Positions 9,197-17,286 of a stretch of DNA of 64,000 nt are shown here, piece after piece (position 1 is the stretch's first letter; each line of letters starts with the position of its first letter). Source of the stretch: JALNZF01 sp049793155 (GTDB taxonomy: Bacteria; Nitrospirota; UBA9217); contig JBARBN010000106.1 of assembly GCA_049793155.1 (NCBI GenBank), positions 43,620 to 107,619 of the forward strand, read 5' to 3'. The position numbers and the translations under genes are program-made. Below the pieces are notes generated by a model, which was not told the origin of the DNA, ran no database searches, and was given only the letters and a program-made list of their open reading frames with translations.

Positions 9197-9340
9197 TCAA
9201 GATGCCAGACGTGAACCTAAAAGACCGCCTTTTACTTCGACCGTGCCCGTCGTCAGATGGTCCTTCTTCTGATGCGCATGCTTCGCCGTATTCTGCTTCT
9301 TGCTCTTATCCTTGTTTTTCTTGCCGCCCTTGTCTCCCAT
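9197..9340 (-). CDS. Small lysine-rich cytosolic protein, 47 residues
   Basis: The ATG at 9340 lies six bases after GGAGG; a second ATG at 9343 is directly adjacent. The product begins MGDKGGKKNKDKSKKQ and is strongly basic in its first 27 residues. The C-terminal half, HLTTGTVEVKGGLLGSRLAS, is more neutral. I recall similar short MGDKGGKK-type hypothetical proteins in other bacteria, but no function is known to me. The strong ribosome site and consistent composition argue that it is real. Confidence 0.6.
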   Translation of the reverse strand: MGDKGGKKNKDKSKKQNTAKHAHQKKDHLTTGTVEVKGGLLGSRLAS

Positions 9341-9479
9341 CATACGCCTCCTTTATGCACCTCAATATATTGTATGTAGCCATTATATCATAGTTTTTGT
9401 TTTCTATTAGTTGCAGCGGGAAGATCAGGGTGGATGGAGTAAAAGCGGTATAGATCTGAACCAGATTTTTATAGTTCCC

Positions 9480-9513
9480 CATGCGAAAATTTAGCAGGGT
9501 GACCGATTCCGAG
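9480..9513 (+). repeat. Dispersed repeat copy A (CATGCGAAAATTTA core)
   Basis: The core CATGCGAAAATTTA recurs exactly at 10465-10478. The longer unit, including GACCGA and TCCGAG, recurs at 14828-14861 with a few substitutions. This copy lies just downstream of qorB. Confidence 0.6.
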
Positions 9514-9538
9514 TTATGAGCTGACCATAAAAACACCG

Positions 9539-10387
9539 CTACAGCGCCGCTTTAACCGCCGCTGCCAATGATGTTGTCGGTCTACCTATCAGTTTGCTCA
9601 GTTGATGTCCGTCATCGAACAGTCCTCCCTTGGAAACGCCCGCGTCGGAATCGGAGAGCAATGCGGCGACCGGTTCCGGCAATCCCGCTTTCACGAGGAC
9701 TTTTTTGTATTCGGCCTCCGGCATATTCACGTAACCGATCTTCTTGCCGGATTGGCGAGAGATTTCAGCGGCAAACTCGGCCAGGGTGAAGGCAGCATCC
9801 CCGGCAAGTTCATAGACCCGGCCTGCCTGATTTTCCGCAGTCAACACCGCCGCATCTGCTTCCGCGTAGTCGGCGCGCGCTGCAGCGGCAATGCGTCCTT
9901 CGCCCGCGCAGCCATACACCGCGCCCTGCGCCAGCGCGCCGGGTATGCCGGCCGTATAGTTTTCGGTATACCAGCCATGGCGGAGCAGCGCAAAAGGAAC
10001 GCCGGATGCGCGGATCAATGCCTCGGTCGCTTTATGTTCAACGGCAAGACCCAGCGGCGATGTATCGGCATGCAGGATGCTGGTGTAGGCCAGGAACTTT
10101 ACGCCTGCCCGTTTGGCGGCGTCGATGACGGATCGATGCTGTTTCGCGCGCTGCCCAAGCTCGCTGGAAGAGATCAGCAATACCTTGTCCGCGCCTCTCA
10201 GCGCAATGTCCCACATCGCAGGCTGGTTGTAATCGGCGTTGCGTATGTGCACGCCCAATGCTGCGATGCTTTTGGCCTTTTCACCATTTCGGACGGTGGC
10301 GACGATGCCGGATGCAGGCACCTTTTTAAGCAGTGCCTTGATGACCAGGCTTCCCAAGTGCCCTGTGGCTCCCGTAACAACGATCAT
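9539..10387 (-). CDS. qorB: NAD(P)H:quinone oxidoreductase-type NmrA/SDR protein (QorB-like)
   Basis: The start at 10387 follows AAAGGAG and gives MIVVTGATGHLG, the NAD(P)-binding motif. The 282-residue sequence follows E. coli QorB (YtfG) along its length: ADYNQP, LLISSSELGQR, AYTSILHADTSPLGLA, GWYTENY, and the C-terminal SKGGLFDD and LIGRPTT. QorB reduces quinones with NADPH. The gene is single and flanked on both sides by copies of a short repeat, which might mark an acquired segment. The assignment to the family is firm; the substrate is inferred from it. Confidence 0.9.
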   Translation of the reverse strand: MIVVTGATGHLGSLVIKALLKKVPASGIVATVRNGEKAKSIAALGVHIRNADYNQPAMWDIALRGADKVLLISSSELGQRAKQHRSVIDAAKRAGVKFLAYTSILHADTSPLGLAVEHKATEALIRASGVPFALLRHGWYTENYTAGIPGALAQGAVYGCAGEGRIAAAARADYAEADAAVLTAENQAGRVYELAGDAAFTLAEFAAEISRQSGKKIGYVNMPEAEYKKVLVKAGLPEPVAALLSDSDAGVSKGGLFDDGHQLSKLIGRPTTSLAAAVKAAL

Positions 10388-10464
10388 AAAAACTCCTTTC
10401 AAAAAATGGTTGTGATCAAACTATAGCACTTCTTGTTCATTTTTCTGTATCCGTTCGTGTACCT

Positions 10465-10489
10465 CATGCGAAAATTTACCCGGGGCGAG
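10465..10489 (+). repeat. Dispersed repeat copy B, upstream of qorB
   Basis: The 14-base core CATGCGAAAATTTA is identical to the copy at 9480-9493 and in the same orientation, so qorB sits between direct repeats. After the core the two copies diverge (CCCGGGGCGA here, GCAGGGTGA there). Confidence 0.55.
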
Positions 10490-10523
10490 GGTCAAGTTAA
10501 GTTTTCTGTATACTAAATGCATA

Positions 10524-10561
10524 AAAAAGAGGGACAAAACATATTCTTTGTCCCTCTTTTT
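10524..10561 (-). terminator. Bidirectional intrinsic terminator
   Basis: The stem GAGGGACAAA (10529-10538) pairs with TTTGTCCCTC (10547-10556) around an 8-base loop. It is flanked by A6 on one side and T5 on the other, so it can act on both strands. It directly follows the minus-strand gene ending at 10578. Confidence 0.85.
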
Positions 10562-10577
10562 CTGAACGATAGAATTG

Positions 10578-10814
10578 CTACTTCCAGGTTTGCATTGCGC
10601 GGCAGACCTTCAGGTTGCACGTAGTTGTACATTTGGCACATCGGTATGCATACCGCGCGATCCCGAAAGCCACGACCACTGCAGTCCCGGAGATAAGCAA
10701 CAGCGGCAGCTGCGTACTCAGGGCGATTTCTGGCAGAACGCCTCTTAATCCGAATAACACGAGCCCCGCCAAAACCAGGGTCCTCACTAGGTTATCAAAT
10801 ATATCTTCCTTCAT
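10578..10814 (-). CDS. Small membrane protein with Cys-rich C-terminus
   Basis: The start at 10814 follows AAAGGAG with six bases of spacing. The 78-residue product has two hydrophobic helices (about residues 10-26 and 32-52). Its C-terminal tail has four cysteines in the pattern CxxCxxxCxxxxC (CAKC, TTC, KVC). Metal or redox binding at the membrane surface is possible but unproven. A terminator follows, so the gene is probably monocistronic. The family is not recognised. Confidence 0.65.
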   Translation of the reverse strand: MKEDIFDNLVRTLVLAGLVLFGLRGVLPEIALSTQLPLLLISGTAVVVAFGIARYAYRCAKCTTTCNLKVCRAMQTWK

Positions 10815-11103
10815 ATCAAACTCCTTTTGGACGGCTCGCGTGCGAGCGTCCTTTATTTCATTATACTCAGACATCATTACACTTGTTATAAGTATAGCTC
10901 TATTTTTTCATTCCTGCTGTGGGGAGAACTACCTGTGGGGCATTCGTTTTCAACGGTACGCTTATTCGGGTCTTAGGCAAAAGAGGGCGAGGAGAATATC
11001 CTGATAAGAAGGCATAAAGACCCGCGGCGGGCCTGCCAAGTATCGCTGGGCAGGGAGAAGATAAGGTGAAAACTCAATCGTAAATTTTACGTTTAAAAAA
11101 TAT
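10815..11103. other. Spacer without recognisable gene
   Basis: About 290 bases between two minus-strand genes. It is AT-rich near 10880-10910 and 11080-11100 and should carry the promoter of the 10814 gene. I see no coding frame or RNA motif. Confidence 0.4.
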
Positions 11104-11131
11104 GCTGGAGCATCAGGATCGATGCTCCAGC
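11104..11131 (-). terminator. Intrinsic terminator of the 11143 gene
   Basis: The 11-base-pair stem GCTGGAGCATC (11104-11114) with GATGCTCCAGC (11121-11131) has a six-base loop. It is followed on the minus strand by ATATTTTTTAAA and begins 12 bases after the stop codon. Confidence 0.85.
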
Positions 11132-11142
11132 GAAATCGAAGG

Positions 11143-11412
11143 CTACCGTCGTGAACCTCTCATACCGCTGCCCATTCCGCCGCCGCCCATGCTGCCGGCC
11201 CCCGTATCCATACGGTCATGGATTTGGTCGCGGTTTCGGATCTGATCAGGAACACCGTCCCCGGTATTGTCTTTCAGCCGGTCACGGTCCCGCGTCTGGT
11301 CCATGGCTATGTTCGGATATGCGGCAGCCTTTTCTTCCGCCGGTGCAAGCCCTGCAATGCCCAAAAACATGAAGCATGCTGCTATCAGAACAACAATCCG
11401 TCTCGTAAACAT
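11143..11412 (-). CDS. Small exported Asp/Arg-rich protein
   Basis: The start at 11412 follows GGGAGG. Residues 1-26 form a signal peptide (VVLIAACFMFLGIAGLAPA, cleavage before EEK). The mature part of about 63 residues is rich in alternating Asp and Arg (QTRDRDRLKDNTGDG) and ends with a glycine/methionine-rich tail (SMGGGGMGSGM). The DNTGDG stretch resembles a calcium-binding loop, but a single copy is weak evidence. A strong terminator follows. The family is unknown. Confidence 0.65.
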   Translation of the reverse strand: MFTRRIVVLIAACFMFLGIAGLAPAEEKAAAYPNIAMDQTRDRDRLKDNTGDGVPDQIRNRDQIHDRMDTGAGSMGGGGMGSGMRGSRR

Positions 11413-11806
11413 GATCGGTCCTCCCTTTTTTGTTGGTGTGTATCCCACCGTCCCTGTTTTTTTCAATCAACAGCCGGTTACTTCGCAGCTCCTCGGCCGA
11501 GGTGAGTACTCTTGCGCTGCGCTGTATACACTCATAAGACGACGGCCTGCGAAAAAGGTTACAGAGAAAGTTGATCACGCATCAAACCTGCCGGACACAG
11601 CTCCGTACCGCACACCTCGTCATGTGATGTACCGGCATTGGAATAACTCTTCGAGCAGCCCTGAAGGAAGGCCATCAGCAGGCAGACGTCAACGCTCGAA
11701 AAAAGCTTGTAGTATGGAATGGCATGATTGCGCTCCCTGGATCAGACTGGAGGGAAGCAACCGGTCGAGGGGACCCTTTAAATGGGTGAGCGTAAGATGT
11801 TTGACC
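11413..11806. other. Spacer without recognisable gene
   Basis: Roughly 390 bases between two minus-strand genes. Open frames present here overlap real genes and have no ribosome site or coding character. Nothing else is recognised. Confidence 0.4.
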
Positions 11807-12265
11807 CTACGAACGGCTGGCGACGATCTGAAGTGTCCTGGCATCCCGCTTCCCCTGAAAATACTTGTCAAGGACACGCTCGAACACCGAATGCGGTTCG
11901 GTCACCAGCGCGAACAGGGTCATGGATGATTGAAGCTTCATGTCGTCGGGGTGTCCGAAAATATCCGGAGCAGACGACCCCTGAACAGCAAGGACCACTT
12001 CCGCGCACTCCTTGAGCCGCGCCCCGAGAAGAGGATGGCTGATGTAGTCCCGCGCTTCTTCCAGGCTTTTGATGGCATAATGTCGGGTTGTCGGGCTGTG
12101 TCCCAATCCGTCGATCTGCGGGAATATGTACCACATCCAGTGCGAGCGCTTCAAACCGTTCCGCAACTCGGCAAGGACACGGTCATAGACCCCTTCCTGC
12201 ACGCTGATGAAGCGGTTCAGATCATAGGGATCGTTGCAATCGTCGGCCCTGTTGCCACGTTCCAT
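11807..12265 (-). CDS. DUF1810 family protein
   Basis: The start at 12265 follows GCAGGAGAC. The 152-residue protein matches the DUF1810 family: DPYDLNRFISVQEGVYDRVLAELRNG at residues 12-37, then HWMWYIFPQIDGLG, a tyrosine-containing KSLEEARDYISHPLLGARL, and FGHPDDMKLQSSMTLFA. The family is widespread, cytosolic and has no established activity. It is a single gene with a normal family length. Confidence 0.88.
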   Translation of the reverse strand: MERGNRADDCNDPYDLNRFISVQEGVYDRVLAELRNGLKRSHWMWYIFPQIDGLGHSPTTRHYAIKSLEEARDYISHPLLGARLKECAEVVLAVQGSSAPDIFGHPDDMKLQSSMTLFALVTEPHSVFERVLDKYFQGKRDARTLQIVASRS

Positions 12266-12362
12266 GTCTGTCTCCTGCAGGTGACCCAAAGAGGTTCCGG
12301 GCACATGATGAAGATCGGATGATCAGAAGAAGAAAGAAAAATCAAACAGTACGGACCTGACC

Positions 12363-12782
12363 TTAAGATTTCTTCTCATTCGCCGCTTTGCCTTCGATGT
12401 ATGGCTTGTACTTCTGGTCCTCGTCGAGGATGTGCAGGTTCAGCCAATTAGCCATGAGCAGCATCACCTCGATCGTAGTCGGGGAATGCCCGCTGTCGAA
12501 CGCCTCCTTGAGGCTCTGCGCTTTCCTGACCAGGGTATCGTGCATCTCCTTATGCAGGTCAAAGTCAGGATACCCGTGCTGGAGCAGCAGCCGTTCCTCG
12601 GCCTTGAAATGATAATCGGTAAAGTCCACGAACTCGTCTACGACCGTACCTATCACGTCACTGCCCTTGCCCGCGTGCATCGCGTCGTACATGGCGTTCA
12701 CGAGGTCGAAAAGCTTTTTGTGCTGCTCGTCGATCTCCGCCACATTGACCGAATATTTATTTTTCCATTTTAAATAGCCCAT
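12363..12782 (-). CDS. Bacteriohemerythrin
   Basis: Single-domain hemerythrin of 139 residues. The di-iron ligands are in their usual places: H21, H58, E62 (HFKAEE), H77, H81 (HKEMH), H117 and D122. It binds oxygen reversibly at a non-heme di-iron site and may store or sense oxygen, or protect anaerobic enzymes. The start follows GGGAGAGG. The gene is monocistronic, with no chemotaxis or kinase domain attached. Confidence 0.95.
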   Translation of the reverse strand: MGYLKWKNKYSVNVAEIDEQHKKLFDLVNAMYDAMHAGKGSDVIGTVVDEFVDFTDYHFKAEERLLLQHGYPDFDLHKEMHDTLVRKAQSLKEAFDSGHSPTTIEVMLLMANWLNLHILDEDQKYKPYIEGKAANEKKS

Positions 12783-13207
12783 GAATACCCTCTCCCGTGT
12801 TCAGATAACAGCAGGGCCAGATCTGGAGAAAACCGTTGTAAAGCCGTCCCCTCGCCACAAGAATACTATAAATTGCGGGAAACGACAAGCAATATAGCGG
12901 AAACGACTCAATTCCCGGAGGATGCGGTCCGTATTTCTGTACTGCATCAATGATCTCTTTGTCTCCAACAGGAATGTCAAACCGCGAGACTTGATGATCA
13001 TATGAAGCACCCTATAGATACCCCGCATCAACGATGTGACTCTGCCATAATTTGTCACCGGAAGTGTCCAAAAACGCATGTCCCGTGAAATAAATCCGTT
13101 TGCGTATGTTGAATATCGTATATATCCGGCAGGTTATGCATTGGTATGGATATTGCTCTTTAATAGATTGAAATTCATTTCTTTTCAATGAAAGGTGGGC
13201 TGAAAAA
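12783..13207. other. Spacer, no gene seen
   Basis: About 425 bases between divergently transcribed genes, so it should hold both promoters. It is AT-rich at 13140-13200, next to the two-CW gene. No RNA motif or strong palindrome was recognised. Confidence 0.4.
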
Positions 13208-13459
13208 ATGAATTGCTGGGAATACAAAAACTGCGCGGAAGAGGTATTCAAGACTTGTCCTGCGTATCCTGACAGCGGTGAGCGCTGCTGGGTGATCGCA
13301 GGTGTAAAGTGCCAGGGCGTCGGGGAGACGGAGTTCTCAAGCCTGGATGAGCAGATCGCCTGTTGCGGCAAATGCGATTTCTACGGACATGGGAGCGCGC
13401 GGGATCGCCTGAAGCCGGCTGACAACAGCGAATATGATCAAGAAGCGGCAGGCATATGA
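13208..13459 (+). CDS. Stand-alone two-CW domain protein
   Basis: The 83-residue product begins MNCWEYKNC and continues with a CPAY motif, CWVIAG, CQG and a final CCGKCDFY. This is the same Cys/Trp pattern as the last 65 residues of the heme-sensor kinase at 4400, so it is the free form of the two-CW module. The eight to ten cysteines suggest metal or Fe-S binding. The function is unknown. The start follows AGGTGGGC. Confidence 0.8.
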   Translation: MNCWEYKNCAEEVFKTCPAYPDSGERCWVIAGVKCQGVGETEFSSLDEQIACCGKCDFYGHGSARDRLKPADNSEYDQEAAGI

Positions 13460-14044
13460 GATAAGCTTTATCCGGGCATTTTGCAGTAAGGCCGCCGGAG
13501 CTTTGAAGGGAGTCAGCAAAAGTTCGAGCAAAAGTCAAATAGTAAGGACCTGCCCCAGCGCCTCTTTTCAAAATCTAACCACAGGGTCCACAAAGAATTC
13601 AAGGAGTAAATAGATCGCCGGCCTTCTCTCCCTCTGTGACCCTCTCATTACCAACGCTTCTGATTCTGTTCTTGATCCTGTAACCGCGAGAGGAAATTAT
13701 AACCACGGAGTTCACAGAGTTTTATGAATAACGAATGGTAATTTTCTCAGTGTTCTCTGCCTGCACCCGGCGATTACGAGTGCTTAGCGCGAGTGCAGAG
13801 TGCGGTTAAGTTCTGCCCCAGAGATGTTCGAGATAGGCAACGTATAGAATGCTACTTCGCCTTGCGTGATGGGTGACGAGTTTTATAGGGACGCTCACGG
13901 GACTCGATCGCCCAATCATTCAAAGTTCAGAGGCTGCACCAAGCGTTTATGCGCGGATGTGTAAATGCGGGTGTTCAGATTTCAACGCATCAACGGATCA
14001 ACGCATCCCACGGCCCCTATTCCATCAGGGTCAAAGGGCATCCC
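13460..14044. other. Long spacer rich in degenerate repeats
   Basis: About 585 bases without a coding frame. It holds two variants of a phrase of the type AACCACRGRGTYCACARAG at about 13578 and 13700, and a repeat at 13757-13806 that recurs at 14881. The rest has no recognisable function. Confidence 0.45.
13757..13806 (+). repeat. Dispersed repeat copy (CTGCCTGCACCCGGC type)
   Basis: CTGCCTGCACCCGGC, then ATTAC, then GCGCGAGTGC is shared with 14881-14924 at about 80% identity. CTGCAC and GTGCAG near its ends form an inverted pair, which fits a small structured repeat. Confidence 0.5.
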
Positions 14045-14623
14045 TTACATAAATTTCAGCAGCCCGCGCCCATCTCCCGTAAACAAAACAAGTCCCGCAT
14101 GAATCATACTGATGGCCGATAACACGATGACCACGATCCCCTGCCCCAAAACGTTCAAGACCATATGCACCAGCATCTCCACCGTCGTCATTGCCAGAAC
14201 AACGAAACCGCACATCACAATCACGACACTAATGATCATTATTTTTGGGCTCCGCGTCTGCAGAAGCTCATGGAGGTTGTGCGGCATGCCGGTATGGCCA
14301 AATACATAGAGGCCGCCAAGTCCAAGAATCAGTATGACTACCGCTACGATCGGTATGCTTCCCAACTGCCGGGCGCTCAGAGAAAGGCCGAGGATCAGCA
14401 TGAGAAGAACGGTATACGAGGTCCTCACCGTAAGACCTCCAGACGTAACGATTGCATATATTGAAGCACCTATCAGCAAAACCCCTACGATCGCCGAAAG
14501 GTTTTGCAATGTGCTGCTTTCATGCTCCCTGGTCTTGATCGTCCGGTTGATACCCATGACCACACCGAGGCAGCCGGCGGCCAGGATCAGCCACAAATGA
14601 AGTGACGCCATTTTTTGACCCAT
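14045..14623 (-). CDS. Polytopic membrane protein, unknown function
   Basis: The product has about 192 residues from the ATG at 14623 (the longer frame has no better start). It contains five to six hydrophobic helices, including LWLILAAGCLGVVMG, IVGVLLIGASIYAIV, YTVLLMLILGLSL, IVAVVILILGLGG and IMIISVVIVMCGFVV. A short hydrophilic loop holds HNLHELLQTRSPK. No family or motif is recognised. It stands alone. Confidence 0.6.
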   Translation of the reverse strand: MGQKMASLHLWLILAAGCLGVVMGINRTIKTREHESSTLQNLSAIVGVLLIGASIYAIVTSGGLTVRTSYTVLLMLILGLSLSARQLGSIPIVAVVILILGLGGLYVFGHTGMPHNLHELLQTRSPKIMIISVVIVMCGFVVLAMTTVEMLVHMVLNVLGQGIVVIVLSAISMIHAGLVLFTGDGRGLLKFM

Positions 14624-14827
14624 TTTGTCCGACCCCCACAGGGTCAGCACAGTTAACCACGGATACACACTGATGTACACGGATGCAATAATTTAAAAGA
14701 ATTCAAATGATGTTCTCATCTGAGTGCGTGAGGAAACCAGTCGCGCACCACCGTTAAAAGAATATTCCTAATGAGTGGAAAAGTAAAGGAGGTTTTTGTT
14801 CAAGCCGGGGCTTTGTTGCTTTACTCA

Positions 14828-14861
14828 CATTCGAAAATTCAGGTGTGCGACCGAGTCCGAG
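14828..14861 (+). repeat. Dispersed repeat copy C (CATTCGAAAATTC variant)
   Basis: It aligns with 9480-9513 over 34 bases, sharing CGAAAATT, AG, GACCGA and TCCGAG with eight differences. It lies in the spacer between two minus-strand genes. Confidence 0.55.
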
Positions 14862-14880
14862 GGTTAAGCATTTCGAAGGA

Positions 14881-14926
14881 CTGCCTGCACCCGGCATTTA
14901 CAAGCGCAACGCGCGAGTGCGGGCGT
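14881..14926 (+). repeat. Dispersed repeat copy overlapping the end of a small gene
   Basis: It matches the 13757 copy (CTGCCTGCACCCGGC, then ATTTAC, then GCGCGAGTGC). On the minus strand it supplies the last nine or so codons and the stop of the 14898 gene. Confidence 0.5.
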
Positions 14927-15044
14927 CGGCAAGCCAGGTGAGGAGCGCACTGAGTGACCGCAGTCCTCCGGGATCGCCGGAAATCACGATCTTTTCCTCT
15001 TTATCGGTGATCTGGATGTTTCCACTCAGCTTGGGGAATCGCAT
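14898..15044 (-). pseudogene. Small protein, probably truncated by a repeat
   Basis: The ATG at 15044 follows AAGAGG. The 48-residue product reads MRFPKLSGNIQITDKEEK, then IVISGDPGGLRSLSALLTWLAD, then DARTRALRL. The middle follows a pattern I associate with short immunity-type or hypothetical proteins (ISGD-x-x-GL-x-x-L-x-x-LL-x-x-LAD), which usually run on to a conserved His-rich end. Here the end is replaced by codons from the dispersed repeat at 14881-14926, so the gene is probably a remnant. The family placement is tentative. Confidence 0.45.
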
Positions 15045-15185
15045 CGGTTCCTCTTGAAGGGCTGAAGGGTGAAGGGGCGATTAAGTCTGGAATTCGGAGT
15101 GAGGAAGACTACTGAGGGGCCTTGTGTCGCTTTAATTCCGACCCAATAGGCCCCTACATATAACAGCAGTCATTTACGAAGTGCT

Positions 15186-15476
15186 CTATTCTTTTCTGCT
15201 ATACAAGGTACAGTAGGCCTCCGGGCTGACCGAACCCTCCACTACCGTGCAAGTGCCATCGGCCGTTTTCGTCTTGCCGGGGACAAAGAGGTTACAATTG
15301 CTGCATTTCTTATCGCCATTCGGCTTGTCCTGGTAATTCGCCGCGGATTTGGACGACTTTGCCGCTAATGCCTTACCGGTAAAAGCCGATGCGAGTGCGA
15401 CGCATGTTACTGCAGCAGCGCCTTTAAGCAGTGTGCGGCGGGAAATCAATTGGTCCATGTCCAGGTCTTCGTTCAT
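15186..15476 (-). CDS. High-potential iron-sulfur protein (HiPIP) with Tat signal
   Basis: The 96-residue product begins with a twin-arginine leader (SRRTLLKGAAAVTCVALASAF) and is therefore exported folded. The mature domain has YQDKPNGDKKC, CxxC, a further Cys and a final Cys in the usual HiPIP spacing, plus the closing YCTLYS element. It carries one 4Fe-4S cluster at high potential and transfers electrons in the periplasm. The start follows AAAAGGAGG. The gene is monocistronic and no partner reductase is nearby. Confidence 0.9.
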   Translation of the reverse strand: MNEDLDMDQLISRRTLLKGAAAVTCVALASAFTGKALAAKSSKSAANYQDKPNGDKKCSNCNLFVPGKTKTADGTCTVVEGSVSPEAYCTLYSRKE

Positions 15477-15663
15477 TTGAGCCTCCTTTTTTTTATTATC
15501 TCCATCGTCATTGACCTCGTCGGGTCTACCTGCTGACTGCGCTATGAAAAGAACTTAGCGCGTTAAAGTCGAGTTGTCAATACGACGAAGGTACAAGGGT
15601 CAGGCACGCAAGAAAATTGGCAGTAAGGAGCGTGTGGAGTGGCCTAGATGGTTCCTAAGTTGT

Positions 15664-15954
15664 CTATTCTCTGCCTATGTCTCTGTACCTGGTGCTGGTA
15701 TTAATTTTAATCTTCTTAGGCATGCCGCTTTTTTGATACCTTCCTATAATAATATAAAGCAGTATTCCAACCGGCGGGATCAGCATCACAAAAAAGAACC
15801 AGATTATTTTATCCGTATTATTCGTGAACTGGCTGCTAACGATATCTATGATCGTTACCAACCATAGCAGAAACAACACACTGGCTACTATTATTATTAC
15901 GGCGGCGAAGTGCGAAATTTGCTCCAATATCCTTGGATCAACATTAGGTGTCAT
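15664..15954 (-). CDS. PLDc_N domain membrane protein
   Basis: The 96-residue product has two transmembrane helices (about residues 15-37 and 50-70). The second reads KIIWFFFVMLIPPVGILLYIIIGR, which matches the PLDc_N (cardiolipin synthase/phospholipase D N-terminal) pattern of W-x-x-x-x-L-x-P-x-x-G-x-x-x-Y. No nuclease domain is attached. It starts four bases after the stop of the epimerase-like gene, so the two form an operon. The role is unknown. Confidence 0.85.
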   Translation of the reverse strand: MTPNVDPRILEQISHFAAVIIIVASVLFLLWLVTIIDIVSSQFTNNTDKIIWFFFVMLIPPVGILLYIIIGRYQKSGMPKKIKINTSTRYRDIGRE

Positions 15955-15957
15955 AGT

Positions 15958-16935
15958 TCAACCTTTCATCGGGGCTGCTTGACTGCTATCGCACCGAGGC
16001 GTGGCAACGGCCGTTGGCTTCATCGACGTGACCGTCGATCGGATCCCCTCACGGTATGGTGTTGCCTTGAAATCAAATGCCTTGTCGAATTTGCTGCTGT
16101 CAAACAGATATTCTGAATCATTCTGATAAAGCATCTCCACGCTTTCTCGAACGTTCCCGTTAAAAAGTCCGGCCATTTGAATCATCCAATGGGGAAGAAC
16201 CGTATACCGGGGTGACGATCCGAACTCCCTGGCAACCTGCTCGATGAATTCCTTGCCGGTTAATGCATTCTTGTCCGTTGGTAAATGCCATATCTGATCA
16301 TAGGCGCTCTCGGTATTGCCCAACAGAGCAGTCGCTTTGCCTGCATCCGGCGTATAGGTCAGAGAATGTCTCACGTTGTCATTTATCAGCCACTGTGCCT
16401 TCTTCCCTTTTTTAATATTGTCGAAAACCATGATCGTGGCAACGCTGAGCGGGGTATGGGGCCCGTAGAAGTCTGCTGACCGTGCAATGAGAGCCTTCAG
16501 TACCCCTCGACCGACTTCATCCAGTATCATGTCAGCAAGTCTCTTCCTCACCTCGCCCTTTTTGCTCGATGGATTCATAGGGGTATTTTCTGTCATCCAT
16601 CCATTGACCCGTCCGTAGGAATAGACATTATCAAAGAAAACCAGCCTGGCGTCGTGCTTCTTACAGGCATCAATGACATTTTTCATGATTTGGGGCCAAT
16701 GGCTCTGCCACGTTTTGAGGTTATAAGGAATGCCCGCCGTGAGGTAAACAACTGCAGAACCTTGCACTGCCTTCATCGTTTGTGCGGCATCAAGAAGATC
16801 GGCCGGAAATAACTCAGCGGTTATTGTTACCTTCTTTGGATTACGACTCACTAATCTGATTCTGTCAGTATATCCGGGAAGGCTCTTTGCCAGTTCTTTT
16901 CCGATAATGCCCCCGGCACCCAAAATGGTTTGCAT
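15958..16935 (-). CDS. NAD-dependent epimerase/dehydratase family protein
   Basis: The ATG at 16935 is placed six bases after GGGGAGG; the longer frame begins without a site. The N-terminus MQTILGAGGIIGKELAKSL is an extended-SDR nucleotide-binding motif. Later features are FFDNVYSYGR (replacing the usual catalytic YxxxK region, with K in EVRKRLADM), ARSADFYGP, TYTPDAGKATALL and WHLPTDKNALTGKEF. The tail matches atypical epimerases that act on unknown substrates. The catalytic Tyr-X3-Lys is not obvious, so activity may be altered. It is co-transcribed with the PLDc_N gene. Confidence 0.8.
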   Translation of the reverse strand: MQTILGAGGIIGKELAKSLPGYTDRIRLVSRNPKKVTITAELFPADLLDAAQTMKAVQGSAVVYLTAGIPYNLKTWQSHWPQIMKNVIDACKKHDARLVFFDNVYSYGRVNGWMTENTPMNPSSKKGEVRKRLADMILDEVGRGVLKALIARSADFYGPHTPLSVATIMVFDNIKKGKKAQWLINDNVRHSLTYTPDAGKATALLGNTESAYDQIWHLPTDKNALTGKEFIEQVAREFGSSPRYTVLPHWMIQMAGLFNGNVRESVEMLYQNDSEYLFDSSKFDKAFDFKATPYREGIRSTVTSMKPTAVATPRCDSSQAAPMKG

Positions 16936-17089
16936 GCCATACCTCCCCATCACTCCCGGATCTGCATTTCTGATCATATCATTGCTGCAATGTTAATGGG
17001 GGTCAAGTCCGCAATTTGACATCCGCCAATCAAATAAGAAGTATAAATGATAAATTATGAAAATTACTTCTTCCTTTTTCTCGCTCGCA

Positions 17090-17254
17090 TTAATTTTGCG
17101 ATAACAGGACAATGATAACGATCAAAACAATCGCAGCCAGGATCCACCAGGCGAATTTTGGAAAGCGGCGTTTCTTCGAATTTCTGTCCCGTAATCCGCC
17201 CCGATCCCAGTCGATCTCCTTTTCCCGGTACCAGTCCCTGTCTTCCATTCCCAT
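17090..17254 (-). CDS. Small single-pass membrane protein
   Basis: The 54-residue product has a charged N-terminal half (MGMEDRDWYREKEIDWDRGG) and a C-terminal anchor, FAWWILAAIVLIVIIVLLSQN. The start at 17254 has only a weak GGGCGG site. It overlaps no other convincing gene, although the ORF6N remnant lies immediately upstream in another frame. No family is recognised. Confidence 0.5.
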   Translation of the reverse strand: MGMEDRDWYREKEIDWDRGGLRDRNSKKRRFPKFAWWILAAIVLIVIIVLLSQN

Positions 17255-17286
17255 GACAATACCGCCCGCCTTTTTTCTGCAGGATC

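Noticed and set aside
11267..11929. Plus-strand frame of 220 codons
   Set aside because: It runs across the ends of two minus-strand genes and a spacer, with no start site and no domain.
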